From positions 1-64,000 of the forward strand of contig ONBX01000007.1 in NCBI GenBank assembly GCA_900316205.1: a DNA stretch of 64,000 nucleotides, written 5' to 3'. Positions 8,660 through 15,984 of this stretch are shown here, in pieces (the first letter of the stretch is position 1; each line of letters starts with the position of its first letter). Made by a program: the position numbers and the translations under genes. The stretch comes from an uncultured Eubacteriales bacterium. Its GTDB lineage: Bacteria; Bacillota; Clostridia; Oscillospirales; Oscillospiraceae. The notes under the pieces were generated by a model that had not been told where the DNA came from, searched no databases, and was given only the letters and a program-made list of their open reading frames with translations.

Positions 8660-9400
8660 ACATTTTATCATTCTGAACGCAGCGCAGTGAAGTCAGATGA
8701 TCTTCCCCGCTCCGCCGCCGGGGAGGGTCTTATCCTTCCCGCAAGCCTTCCCCGCGCACGGGGAAGGTGGCGCGAAGCGCCGGATGAGGTCCCCATAAGG
8801 CGGATGACAGATGAGGTGCTCCGTTCCCCGCCCCTTGTAGGGGACGGCGTCCTCGACGTCCCGCATATCCCCGTTGCCTCCCTCTTTAAGGGAGGTGTCA
8901 GTCGTCGATCTCCCGCGAGACGGCTGACGGAGGGAGTCTCCGCCCACGACCTCAGTCTTCCCTGTGCAAGGGAGGCGGACACCCCGTCCCTTTGTAGGAG
9001 ACGGCGTCCTCGACATCCCGTATATCTCCGTTGCCTCCCTCTTTGAGGGAGGTGTCAGTCGTCGATCTCCCGCGAGACGGCTGACGGAGGGAGTCTCCCC
9101 CGCGACCTCCACCTCCCCTGTGCAAGGGAGGCGGACACCCCCGTCCCTTTGTAGGGGACGGCGTCCTCGACGTCCCGCTGCCCCCGTTGCCTCCCTCTCT
9201 GAGGGAGGTGTCAGTCGTCGATCTCCCGCGAGACGGCTGACGAAGGGAGTCTCCACACGCGACCTCCGCCTCCCCTGTGCAAGGGAGGCGGACACCCCCG
9301 TCCCTTTGTAGGGGACGGCGTCCTCGACGTCCCGCTGCCCCCGTTGCCTCCCTCTTTGAGGGAGGTACCCCAGTGCTCCCACCGGGGCGGAGGGGTTGTC
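8660..9400. repeat. Tandem palindromic repeat block B (about 157-bp period)
   Basis: The anchor CCGTTGCCTCCCTC occurs at about 8871, 9028, 9184 and 9341, a constant spacing of 156-157 bp; the last copy is cut short. Each unit carries a GAGGGAGG palindrome, the arm pair GTCAGTCGTCGATCTCCCGC/GAGACGGCTGAC, a CCTGTGCAAGGGAGGCGGAC arm and a TTTGTAGGGGACGGCGTCC arm. Units differ by a few substitutions, so they are not very recent. The apparent 237-residue ORF through the block is a translation of the repeat and not a gene. Confidence 0.85.
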
Positions 9401-9409
9401 ATCCACGCC

Positions 9410-9550
9410 GCACTGTCATCCTGAGCGAAGCATCTCGACGCCCGAGAAACGCGTGACGTTCAAAGCTCTGCTTGCGAAGTCGAAGGATCTGTCTGTCATA
9501 CAGCAGCTTGTCATCCTGAGCGTAGCGCAGCGAAGTCGAAGGATCTAGTA
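9410..9550. repeat. Two TCATCCTGAGCG interspersed palindromes
   Basis: TGTCATCCTGAGCG occurs at about 9415 and 9508, each leading to GAAGTCGAAGGATCT (ending about 9489 and 9546). A diverged copy lies at about 8669-8705. This is a common short intergenic palindrome of bacterial chromosomes. It abuts the stop of the HD gene at 9561 and may take part in transcription ending there. Confidence 0.7.
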
Positions 9551-9560
9551 TTGTTCACCT

Positions 9561-10550
9561 CTATCTTGCACAGATCCAATGGCTTTGATCCTGCTCCCGG
9601 AATTTCTCCAGTTCATCGGCAAAAGGTTCGCAGATCTGACTGAGCCTTCCTTTGTCGCGCACAAAGGGATCTATGCAGCGCTTTTTCGCCGGAACGATCC
9701 GGCGGAGCTCCATGGGCGCCAGTTCTTCCTCCTCGACCATTTGCTTCATGGCACGAAAGCGCTTCCATTCCATGGCGTACTGCGGATCACTCTTGAGTTT
9801 TGCAATCAAAGCTTTTTCCGTCCCCATCAGGTCCGTCTCGGAAAGGATCCCTCCCCTTATCGCCCGTCCAAGAAGCTCTGAGAGCATCTGCATGGCATAG
9901 CGATCCTCATCGGACACATAGATCCTGGAGCACCGAAGCGCATCATAGCCAAATTCCATTGCCGATGCCGCATCGGAAAAAGCCAGTTCATCCACGCCGT
10001 TCTCATTCTGCGCAACGCAGATCGCACTGTAATAAAGCCTGAGCGCGGCCACGGGTCTCAGCCTGTAGTTTTCCAGATTTCCAAGCGTGTATTCCAGCCG
10101 GTCCGAGGAAAGCCTGGGGGCGTCGTTGTCCGCAATGGGATACCGGTGATAGTCCAGCACGTCCTCCACCGGGATTTCAAACTCCCGCAGGACCGAGCAG
10201 ATCTCTTTCGACTCTCGTATGACCCGCTCCGTCGACGCTTCCGTCGCCTCTTGCTTCAGGTGGTCTCCCCGCAAGAAATCCACAGAGTGGGCAAAAGTAG
10301 GCGTGGCTATATCGTGGAATAACGCTGCCGCGCTCTGGACCGGATCTTCCGTAAAGTGCCAGACGATCCGGGCCGTACCAAGGCTGTGATCATAGCGGGA
10401 GTAATCCCGCAGCCTCCGAAAACGCTTGAACGAGGTATATTCGCATCCGCAGTTCATCCCGACATGACGCAGTCTATGCATTTCCGGCGTCTCGCACAGC
10501 TTTCGCAGCAGCAGCGGCGTTCCGCGATGATAGAAGCGCTCGATCTTCAT
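9561..10550 (-). CDS. HD domain phosphohydrolase
   Basis: Predicted metal-dependent phosphohydrolase. The 329-residue product carries an HD-domain pattern resembling the dGTPase-like COG1078 proteins: His55 in SRYDHSLGTA, then His79-Asp80 in ALFHDIATPTFAHSVDF. The substrate cannot be read from sequence; nucleotides are the best guess. Start ATG overlaps the stop of the upstream ArsC-like gene (ATGA), giving translational coupling. It is the last gene of a four-gene run starting at 12580. Confidence 0.82.
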   Translation of the reverse strand: MKIERFYHRGTPLLLRKLCETPEMHRLRHVGMNCGCEYTSFKRFRRLRDYSRYDHSLGTARIVWHFTEDPVQSAAALFHDIATPTFAHSVDFLRGDHLKQEATEASTERVIRESKEICSVLREFEIPVEDVLDYHRYPIADNDAPRLSSDRLEYTLGNLENYRLRPVAALRLYYSAICVAQNENGVDELAFSDAASAMEFGYDALRCSRIYVSDEDRYAMQMLSELLGRAIRGGILSETDLMGTEKALIAKLKSDPQYAMEWKRFRAMKQMVEEEELAPMELRRIVPAKKRCIDPFVRDKGRLSQICEPFADELEKFREQDQSHWICAR

Positions 10551-10900
10551 CTCACGAGCTTCTCCTCGTATTCGGCTTCCCGGAATCCCACCAGGACAAA
10601 GTCCTCCGCCACCAGCAGCGGACGCTTCACCAGCATCCCGTCGCTTGCCAGAAGAGCCAGCTGTTCCTCCTCACTCATCTGCGGCAGCCGATCCTTCAGA
10701 TTCAAAGCCTTGTATTGCAGGCCGCTGGTATTGAAAAAGCGCTTCAGGGGAAGACCGCTTCGCATCTGCCAGGCTTTCAGCTCGCCGGCATCGGGATGAT
10801 CCTCCCGGATCAGGCGCAGTTCAAATGAAATGCCCCTTTCTTCAAGCCATTCCTGCGCCTTTCTGCAGGTGCTGCATTTGGGATAACAAAGAAATACCAT
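10547..10900 (-). CDS. ArsC/Spx family thioredoxin-fold protein
   Basis: Small ArsC/Spx-family protein of about 117 residues. It starts MVFLCYPKCSTCRKAQEWL, with a CSTC redox motif at 9-12 and the typical Pro-rich end (LLVKRPLLV-like MLVKRPLLVAEDFVLVGF). Members are arsenate reductases or Spx-type regulators; this one resembles the uncharacterised YffB/ArsC group. An earlier in-frame start at 10990 would overlap the upstream gene; ATG at 10900 has AAGGAGAAGGATC upstream and leaves a 13-bp gap, so it is preferred. Its stop overlaps the HD gene start. Confidence 0.85.
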   Translation of the reverse strand: MVFLCYPKCSTCRKAQEWLEERGISFELRLIREDHPDAGELKAWQMRSGLPLKRFFNTSGLQYKALNLKDRLPQMSEEEQLALLASDGMLVKRPLLVAEDFVLVGFREAEYEEKLVR

Positions 10901-10913
10901 GATCCTTCTCCTT

Positions 10914-11975
10914 TTATTGCGGTACCGGATTTGCCAATGCCCAGATATAGAGCGCCTGTTCGGCGGGGTTGGTATATTCCGCAAGGCCATAGCCTTTCAG
11001 CGCCACATGCGCATCCACGGTCCAGGGTGTCTGCCCATGTTCGCAGCCATAGAGCAGGGCTGCCTCGGTAAAGAGGGTGCAGCCCAGGGGCACATGATAA
11101 TCGCTGGTGACAATAGCGAGGCTGTGGATCTGTGGAAACCGATCCGTCAAAATCGCAAGGGTCAATTTGGCGTTTTCCTCTGTGGTGGAGGACCGGTCCT
11201 CCGTGATGATCCGACTCTCGTCAACACCTTGCTCCAGAAACCACTTTGCCATCACGCCAGCCTCTGTGACCTCAGGATTACGATAGGCCGTCCCCCCGCC
11301 GGTCACCGCCAGATAGGCATTGGGATACTGCTTTGCGGCAGCCAGCGCAAGCTCGCAGCGGCCCAGCATCTCCGGGGACATGTCTCCCTCCGGCAAAAGC
11401 TGAAAGCCCAGCACCACGATGCAGAGGCTGTCATCCTGCGGCAAATCTTCCGGCAGACGGTCGAAGTTCAGTTCAAGCCGGTTATCCGCATAGTCCCAGT
11501 ATTCCATGATCCCGCCCCAGGCTTCACCAAGCGCAGCATCATGCTCTTTCAGCGCCGCAACATCCGCTGCAATGATCTGTTCCCGGTCGGGAAGCTGCAT
11601 CCGAAAGGCATAGACCATATCCGTTACAAGCTGATAGCTCCGCTGATCGTATACGATAGGCCGAATCTCTCTCTGGGGCTGAGGCGTCTGCTGCACGCCA
11701 GGCGTCGGTTCTGCCAGTTCGATTTTCATTTCCTCTGCGGGCACAGTTGGCTCGGGCGTATTCTCCGGGGTAGAAAGCGCCGGGGTGGGTTTCACATGCT
11801 CCGCTGCCTCCGTCACCGCAGCAGGCGTTACCGTGGGGCTTGGCAAAGGGCTTTTCTCTGCCGGGATCGCCTTTCCCCGATAAAGGAAAAAGGCCGCGAG
11901 TACCAGCATCCCCAACGCCATAATCCAGCGGACGCCAGGCCGCAGCTGAGGAGGTCTTTCAGTCCTTCGGGCCAT
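10914..11975 (-). CDS. YdcF/DUF218 family membrane-anchored protein
   Basis: About 353 residues. An N-terminal signal-anchor (about 18-36, LGMLVLAAFFLYRG region) is followed by a Pro/Thr/Glu-rich linker (about 45-100) and then the DUF218 fold: CIVVLGFQLLPEGDMSPEMLGRCELALA, VTGGGTAY, GVDESRI and AIVTSDYHVPLGCTLF. Relatives (YdcF, SanA, ElyC) influence envelope and lipid-carrier metabolism, but no enzymatic reaction is certain. ATG at 11975 has AGAGGCGG just upstream; the alternative GTG at 11996 has a weaker site. The linker resembles spacers of Gram-positive surface proteins, so the domain is probably outside the membrane. Confidence 0.85.
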   Translation of the reverse strand: MARRTERPPQLRPGVRWIMALGMLVLAAFFLYRGKAIPAEKSPLPSPTVTPAAVTEAAEHVKPTPALSTPENTPEPTVPAEEMKIELAEPTPGVQQTPQPQREIRPIVYDQRSYQLVTDMVYAFRMQLPDREQIIAADVAALKEHDAALGEAWGGIMEYWDYADNRLELNFDRLPEDLPQDDSLCIVVLGFQLLPEGDMSPEMLGRCELALAAAKQYPNAYLAVTGGGTAYRNPEVTEAGVMAKWFLEQGVDESRIITEDRSSTTEENAKLTLAILTDRFPQIHSLAIVTSDYHVPLGCTLFTEAALLYGCEHGQTPWTVDAHVALKGYGLAEYTNPAEQALYIWALANPVPQ

Positions 11976-12001
11976 GTCTCCGCCTCTCTTTCTCACTTTT
12001 C

Positions 12002-12580
12002 TTATGATTCATCGCGGTTCCCTTCCACGCGGAGCTTTTCCAGCGTATCGCTCAGGATCTCCCTGCGCAGAGACATCAGCCAATCGGAAAAGCCCACCGC
12101 GTCAAAGGCATAATGTTTGTTCAGCTCAAACTCGTTCTCCGCCCAGGTATCCAGTGGAGATTCATTGTGCTGGATCAAGGCTTCCAGCTTGTCCAGCGCC
12201 TTATACAGTCTGGCTTCCGGCGTCTGCAGCGCGTCCATCTCCCGATAAAGGGTGTTCATCCTCCCGGAAATCTCAGTAGGCAGGCCTCGGACCCAGCGAT
12301 TCAGCAGGGAGTCCTCTGTCTCCCGGTCCTCGTTGGTTTTCAGGAAGGTCGGGATATCTCCGGTGAAGCATTCCCCAAGATCATGGATGAGACACATGCA
12401 AATGACTTTATCCATATCCAGCTCCGGGAATTCACCGCGCAGCAGAAAGGCCATCAGGGATACGCGCCAGCTGTGTTCTGCAACGCTTTCAGTCCGGCCA
12501 AGGCGTGTGGTACAGTGCCGTGGCGTATCCTTCAAGCGTTCCGCCACATGCAGGATCTCCAAATAGTCTCGCGGTTCCAT
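12002..12580 (-). CDS. HD domain hydrolase, YfbR/HDDC2-like (5'-deoxynucleotidase type)
   Basis: 192 residues with the HD fold of YfbR/HDDC2 proteins: His36 in AEHSWRVSLMAFLL, His66-Asp67 in CLIHDLGECFTGDIP, and a later Asp in LYKALDKLEALIQHNE. Relatives remove the phosphate from deoxynucleoside 5'-monophosphates; this is the likely reaction but it is inferred. First gene of the 12580-9561 operon, starting about 35 bp after a strong promoter. Confidence 0.85.
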   Translation of the reverse strand: MEPRDYLEILHVAERLKDTPRHCTTRLGRTESVAEHSWRVSLMAFLLRGEFPELDMDKVICMCLIHDLGECFTGDIPTFLKTNEDRETEDSLLNRWVRGLPTEISGRMNTLYREMDALQTPEARLYKALDKLEALIQHNESPLDTWAENEFELNKHYAFDAVGFSDWLMSLRREILSDTLEKLRVEGNRDES

Positions 12581-12615
12581 AAAGCGTCCCTCCGAACGTG
12601 CAATTTCTTTAACGA

Positions 12616-12644
12616 ATTATAGCATATACGAAGGCTCTCTTCAA
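12616..12644 (-). promoter_or_regulatory. Sigma-A promoter for the HD-YdcF-ArsC-HD operon
   Basis: Minus-strand TTGAAG (12639-12644), 17-bp spacer and TATAAT (12616-12621). The spacer is ideal and the -10 is perfect. Confidence 0.75.
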
Positions 12645-12655
12645 GCGCGGCCATA

Positions 12656-12687
12656 GAAAAACGGGAGCTCCCAAAGGAGTTCCCGTT
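12656..12687 (-). terminator. Terminator of the nagB-glmM operon
   Basis: Arms 12660-12671 and 12676-12687 (AACGGGAGCTCC against GGAGTTCCCGTT, one mismatch), with T-rich sequence after it on the minus strand. It follows the glmM stop by 25 bp. Confidence 0.8.
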
Positions 12688-12711
12688 TCCTGATACAGTT
12701 CTTGACAAGGC

Positions 12712-14058
12712 TCAGGCCAGGTGGCCCTTCTCGGTGATGACGCGGATCACATCGTCCACATACTTCTCGCAGACTTCATCGGTTTCCGCCTCGACCATGA
12801 CGCGGATCACAGGCTCCGTACCGGATTCACGCACCAGGATGCGGCCAGTGTCGCCCAGCGCTTCCGCGACCTTCTTGACCGCAGCCTGCACGTCAGGATC
12901 GTTCTGCGCCTCGGGCTTGGATTTGACGCGTACATTTTTCAGCACCTGGGGATAGAACACCACGGGAGCTGCAAGCTCGCTCATGGGCTTTTCCTTGGCC
13001 AGCATCACTTCCATAAGCTTCAGCGCGGTAAGAATGCCGTCGCCGGTGGTCTCATACTTGAGGAAAATGGTGTGGCCGCTCTGCTCACCGCCGATGCGGT
13101 TGCCGGTCTGGACCATGTTCTCGTAGACGTACTTGTCGCCAACCTTGGTCTTGTCGTACTCGATGCCGACCTTATCCAAGGCTTTATACAGGCCGAAATT
13201 GGACATGACGGTGGTGACGACCTTGTTGTTCAGGAGCTTGCCCCGCTCCTTCATGTAGAGGCCGTAGATGTACAGCACATGATCGCCGGTGACCACATTG
13301 CCCTTTTCGTCAACAGCCAGACAGCGATCCGCGTCGCCGTCAAAGGCAAAGCCGATGTTCAGCTTATTGTCTACCACGAACTTCTGCAGATGCTCAATAT
13401 GGGTGCTGCCGCAGTTGGTGTTGATGTTGTAGCCGTCGGGTTCGGCATTGATAACATAGGTCTTGGCACCCAGAGCGTCAAAGACAGCCTTGGCGATCTG
13501 CCAGGAAGCGCCGTTGGCGCAATCCAGGCCCACCTTTATATCCTTGAAGCTGTACTTGCTCATGGAGATCAGGTGTCCGATATAGCGGTTGCGGCCGGCA
13601 ACATAATCCACGGTACGTCCGATGTTCTCCCGCTGGGCAATGGGGATCTGGATCTTGCCGTCAATGAAGTCCTCAACCTTCAGGATCGTCTCCTCATCCA
13701 TTTTCTCGCCGTTGCCGTTGAGAAGCTTGATGCCGTTATCATAGTAGGGGTTATGGGAGGCAGAGATCATGATGCCGCAATCGAAATCGTCCACCCGGGT
13801 GATATAGGCAACGGACGGGGTCGTGGTGACATGCATGATGTAAGCGTCAGCGCCGCTGGCCATGAGGCCTGTGCAGAGCGCGTATTCAAACATGTAGGAG
13901 CTGCGCCGGGTATCCTTGCCGATGACGATTTTGGCCTTTTTGCCCTGATTGGCGCCATAATACCAGCCCAGGAAACGGCCGATCTGAATGGCATGCTCAT
14001 AGGTCAGATTCTTATTGGCCTCTCCGCGGAAGCCGTCGGTTCCGAAATATTTGCCCAT
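12712..14058 (-). CDS. glmM: Phosphoglucosamine mutase GlmM
   Basis: Interconverts GlcN-6-P and GlcN-1-P in the cytoplasm, an essential step toward UDP-GlcNAc for peptidoglycan. The 448-residue product has all family marks: phosphoserine Ser101 in ISASHNPYYDNGIK, metal loop DGDADR (240-245), sugar-binding GGEQSGH (323-329) and the phosphate-binding RESGTEPVIRVMVEA near the C-terminus. Normal length. It starts 1 bp after the stop of the acetyltransferase-like gene, with a site inside that gene (AAGGAGGAGCGCTAAG). Third gene of an operon led by a glmS-type ribozyme. Confidence 0.97.
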   Translation of the reverse strand: MGKYFGTDGFRGEANKNLTYEHAIQIGRFLGWYYGANQGKKAKIVIGKDTRRSSYMFEYALCTGLMASGADAYIMHVTTTPSVAYITRVDDFDCGIMISASHNPYYDNGIKLLNGNGEKMDEETILKVEDFIDGKIQIPIAQRENIGRTVDYVAGRNRYIGHLISMSKYSFKDIKVGLDCANGASWQIAKAVFDALGAKTYVINAEPDGYNINTNCGSTHIEHLQKFVVDNKLNIGFAFDGDADRCLAVDEKGNVVTGDHVLYIYGLYMKERGKLLNNKVVTTVMSNFGLYKALDKVGIEYDKTKVGDKYVYENMVQTGNRIGGEQSGHTIFLKYETTGDGILTALKLMEVMLAKEKPMSELAAPVVFYPQVLKNVRVKSKPEAQNDPDVQAAVKKVAEALGDTGRILVRESGTEPVIRVMVEAETDEVCEKYVDDVIRVITEKGHLA

Positions 14059-14059
14059 C

Positions 14060-14722
14060 TTAGCGCTCCTCCTTCAATACGACAACGCCGTTATCTTTCC
14101 AGATGGCATTGGCGGGAACAACACCCCTCACGCAGGAGGTGGGATAGATGTTGGAATGGCGTCCGATGACCGTACCGGGATTGCAGACGGCGTTGCAGCC
14201 CACTTCCACATAGTCCCCAAGCATGGCGCCGAACTTCTTCACGCCGGTCGCCATCTGCTCGGTGCCGTTGTGTACCACGACCAGTTTCTTGTCGGACTTG
14301 ACATTGCTGGTGATGGAGCCTGCTCCCATATGGCTGTAATAGCCCAGGATGCTGTCGCCCACGTAGTTATAGTGCGGCGTCTGCACATGGTCGAAGAGGA
14401 TCACGTTTTTGAGTTCCACACTGTTGCCGACCACACAGTCCGCGCCCACAAGGGCGGAGCTGCGGATGAAAGCGCAGTGGCGCACCTCGGTGTTGGGCCC
14501 GATGATGCAGGGCGCGCCCAGGTAAGCAGAGGGGAAGACCTTTGCCGTCTTGTGGACCCAGACATGAGGCTGCACTTCTTCATAATCTTCACCCAGCGTG
14601 GGACCGAGGGCCAGGATCATGTCCTTGATCCCTTTGAGGGCTTCCCAGGGGTAGGTAAACTGCCGCAGATAATCGGCTGCCAGGGTATGGTCAAGATCAT
14701 AGAGATCTGCGATCGTAAACAT
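14060..14722 (-). CDS. GlmU-acetyltransferase-like left-handed beta-helix protein
   Basis: 220 residues with hexapeptide-repeat beta-helix from about residue 53. It matches the C-terminal acetyltransferase half of GlmU and lacks the N-terminal uridylyltransferase half. Alignment by eye with E. coli GlmU puts equivalents of its catalytic residues at His117 and Tyr120 (TPHYNYVGD), Lys105 (VELKN) and possibly Arg87. These argue for an active GlcN-1-P N-acetyltransferase. The first 50 residues form a short helical region of its own. It lies 1 bp after nagB and 1 bp before glmM, so the three are tightly coupled. Databases often label such proteins as UDP-GlcNAc pyrophosphorylase, which the missing domain does not support. 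Confidence 0.8.
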   Translation of the reverse strand: MFTIADLYDLDHTLAADYLRQFTYPWEALKGIKDMILALGPTLGEDYEEVQPHVWVHKTAKVFPSAYLGAPCIIGPNTEVRHCAFIRSSALVGADCVVGNSVELKNVILFDHVQTPHYNYVGDSILGYYSHMGAGSITSNVKSDKKLVVVHNGTEQMATGVKKFGAMLGDYVEVGCNAVCNPGTVIGRHSNIYPTSCVRGVVPANAIWKDNGVVVLKEER

Positions 14723-14723
14723 C

Positions 14724-15515
14724 TTAAAGTCTCTCCTTCCTCTCGATATCCAGGAAATACTTGTAAGTGTCCACGGTCAGTTCTCCGCAGGCGGCCTCAT
14801 CGCAGGCGATGATGGCGCCGTTGTGCATCTGCAGCGCGCTGCAGGTCCACTTCTGACTGACGGAGCCTTCCACGGTGGCAGCCAGGGCGCGCGCCTTGTT
14901 GTGGCCGTTGATGAGGATCAGGACCTCGTTGGAATCGAACACCGTTCCTACGCCCACGGACAGGGCCTGGCTGGGCACCGCTTCCGGATCATTGCCGAAG
15001 AAGCGGGAGTTCACAATCCGGGTGTCCGTGGTCAGATTGCGCACACCGGTGCGGGAACGCAGGGAGGTATAAGGCTCGTTAAAGGCGATGTGGCCGTCCA
15101 CGCCGATGCCGCCCATGAACAGGTCGATGCCGCCGTAAGAGGCGATCTTCTCCTCATAGCGGGCGCACTCCCCCTCCGGATCCTTGGTCATGCCGTTGAG
15201 GATGTTGATGTTCTCCGGCTTCATGTCCACCAAATGATCGAAGAAATTGTCGTGCATGAAATACCAGTAGCTCTGGTCATGTTCCCGGGGCAGACCCAGG
15301 TACTCGTCCATATTAAAGGTCACGACATTGGCAAAGGAGAGCTCCCCCGCCTGATTCATGCGGGCCAGTTCCTTATATACGCCAATGGGGCTGGAGCCTG
15401 TGGGCAGGCCCAGCACGAAAGGCCGGTCTTCCTTGTGAGCCTTGATCTTCGCGGCAATGTAATCTGCCGCCCACTTGCTCATTTTCTCGTAATTATCCTG
15501 GATAACAACACGCAT
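14724..15515 (-). CDS. nagB: Glucosamine-6-phosphate deaminase/isomerase family protein NagB
   Basis: NagB interconverts GlcN-6-P with fructose-6-P plus ammonia. The 263-residue product keeps the active site: LPTGSSPIGVY phosphate loop (38-48), Asp70 in FNMDEYLGL, then Asp140, His142 and Glu147 in GIGVDGHIAFNEP. Length matches the family. ATG at 15515 has AAGGAG eight bases upstream. NagB normally degrades amino sugar, beside nagA or transporters. Here it heads a synthetic operon (GlmU-like acetyltransferase, GlmM) behind a glmS-type ribozyme. I infer it works in the aminating direction to make GlcN-6-P; the sequence alone cannot prove direction. Confidence 0.95.
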   Translation of the reverse strand: MRVVIQDNYEKMSKWAADYIAAKIKAHKEDRPFVLGLPTGSSPIGVYKELARMNQAGELSFANVVTFNMDEYLGLPREHDQSYWYFMHDNFFDHLVDMKPENINILNGMTKDPEGECARYEEKIASYGGIDLFMGGIGVDGHIAFNEPYTSLRSRTGVRNLTTDTRIVNSRFFGNDPEAVPSQALSVGVGTVFDSNEVLILINGHNKARALAATVEGSVSQKWTCSALQMHNGAIIACDEAACGELTVDTYKYFLDIERKERL

Positions 15516-15558
15516 ATCAAATTAACTCCTTATCAACTTTATCTGACTCTTTCCGAAT

Positions 15559-15574
15559 CGGTCCTTGCGGACCG
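15559..15574 (-). other. GNRA-type hairpin in the nagB leader
   Basis: CGGTCC-GCAA-GGACCG on the minus strand, a 6-bp stem closed by a GNRA tetraloop between the ribozyme and the nagB start. There is no T run, so it is not a terminator. It may shield or stabilise the 5' end left after cleavage (inference). Confidence 0.5.
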
Positions 15575-15659
15575 TATGTGAACAAGATCGGAAAAAGCTC
15601 TTCCTGGTGATAAGAGAAGCTCTGTTACGGTTTTGATTCCGCTTTTTGCTTTCTCTCTA

Positions 15660-15782
15660 ACGACGCACCGCCGCAGCTTGTCTCTCCTGCCAGGAGATCC
15701 TTGCTGCAGCCGCCGTGGCAGCATCCGCCGAGTCTTTCGACAACTGCCATTCCTCGTCACCCTGTTGCGGGCCTGGCGCTAA
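15660..15782 (-). ncRNA. glmS ribozyme: glmS-type self-cleaving ribozyme/riboswitch upstream of nagB
   Basis: On the minus strand the leader reads TTA|GCGCCAGG, with cleavage expected between 15780 and 15779. The conserved core follows in order: TGACGAGG (15752-15759), a GGCAG/CTGCC stem (15744-15748 with 15717-15721) enclosing TCGAA and TCGGCGGATG, then the GCTGCAGC/GCTGCGGC stem (15703-15710 with 15670-15677) enclosing a TCTCCT/AGGAGA hairpin. Order, spacing and near-invariant bases match the glmS ribozyme, which cleaves its mRNA when GlcN-6-P binds. The downstream gene is nagB and not glmS, which is unexpected. It lies about 145 bp before the nagB ATG, after a strong promoter. Confidence 0.88.
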
Positions 15783-15869
15783 CAGTCCCTCTGCTCCTCT
15801 TGCACAGACCGGGTCTGTTTTACTATATGTGGCGGTATTCATGTACATGAACAAACAGCCCACTCTTTT

Positions 15870-15899
15870 ATTATATAACACACCCCCTCATATCGTCAA
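15870..15899 (-). promoter_or_regulatory. Sigma-A promoter of the ribozyme-nagB-glmM operon
   Basis: Minus-strand TTGACG (15894-15899), 18-bp spacer and TATAAT (15870-15875). Transcription should start near 15863, about 80 bases before the ribozyme cleavage site and 350 bases before nagB. Confidence 0.8.
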
Positions 15900-15937
15900 G
15901 AAAAACACCGCTGTTCAAGTTGAACGAAATCGCAGGT

Positions 15938-15971
15938 AAAAAAGCCATGCGGGCGCTGCGCCCACATGGCT
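15938..15971 (-). terminator. Terminator of the HAD phosphatase gene
   Basis: Arms 15943-15956 and 15958-15971 (AGCCATGCGGGCGC with GCGCCCACATGGCT, one mismatch), then TTTTTTAC on the minus strand. It separates the HAD gene from the nagB promoter. Confidence 0.85.
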
Positions 15972-15984
15972 TCCGTCAGGTTTA

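Noticed and set aside
8821..9400. CRISPR array
   Set aside because: Units are about 157 bp, near-identical along their whole length, with no short repeat separated by unique spacers, and no cas genes are nearby.
8693..9406. 237-residue minus-strand ORF in block B
   Set aside because: It translates the tandem repeat units and repeats every 52 residues; there is no start signal or domain.
14724..15515. Calling the nagB gene glmS because of the ribozyme
   Set aside because: The protein has NagB active-site motifs and 263 residues. GlmS would be about 600 residues with an N-terminal glutaminase Cys and two SIS domains.
15559..15574. Terminator before nagB
   Set aside because: The GNRA hairpin has no T run and lies close before the RBS; it cannot be an intrinsic terminator.
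15657..15881. 74-residue ORF between nagB and the HAD gene
   Set aside because: It coincides with the glmS-type ribozyme; conserved RNA core bases explain the sequence better than coding.
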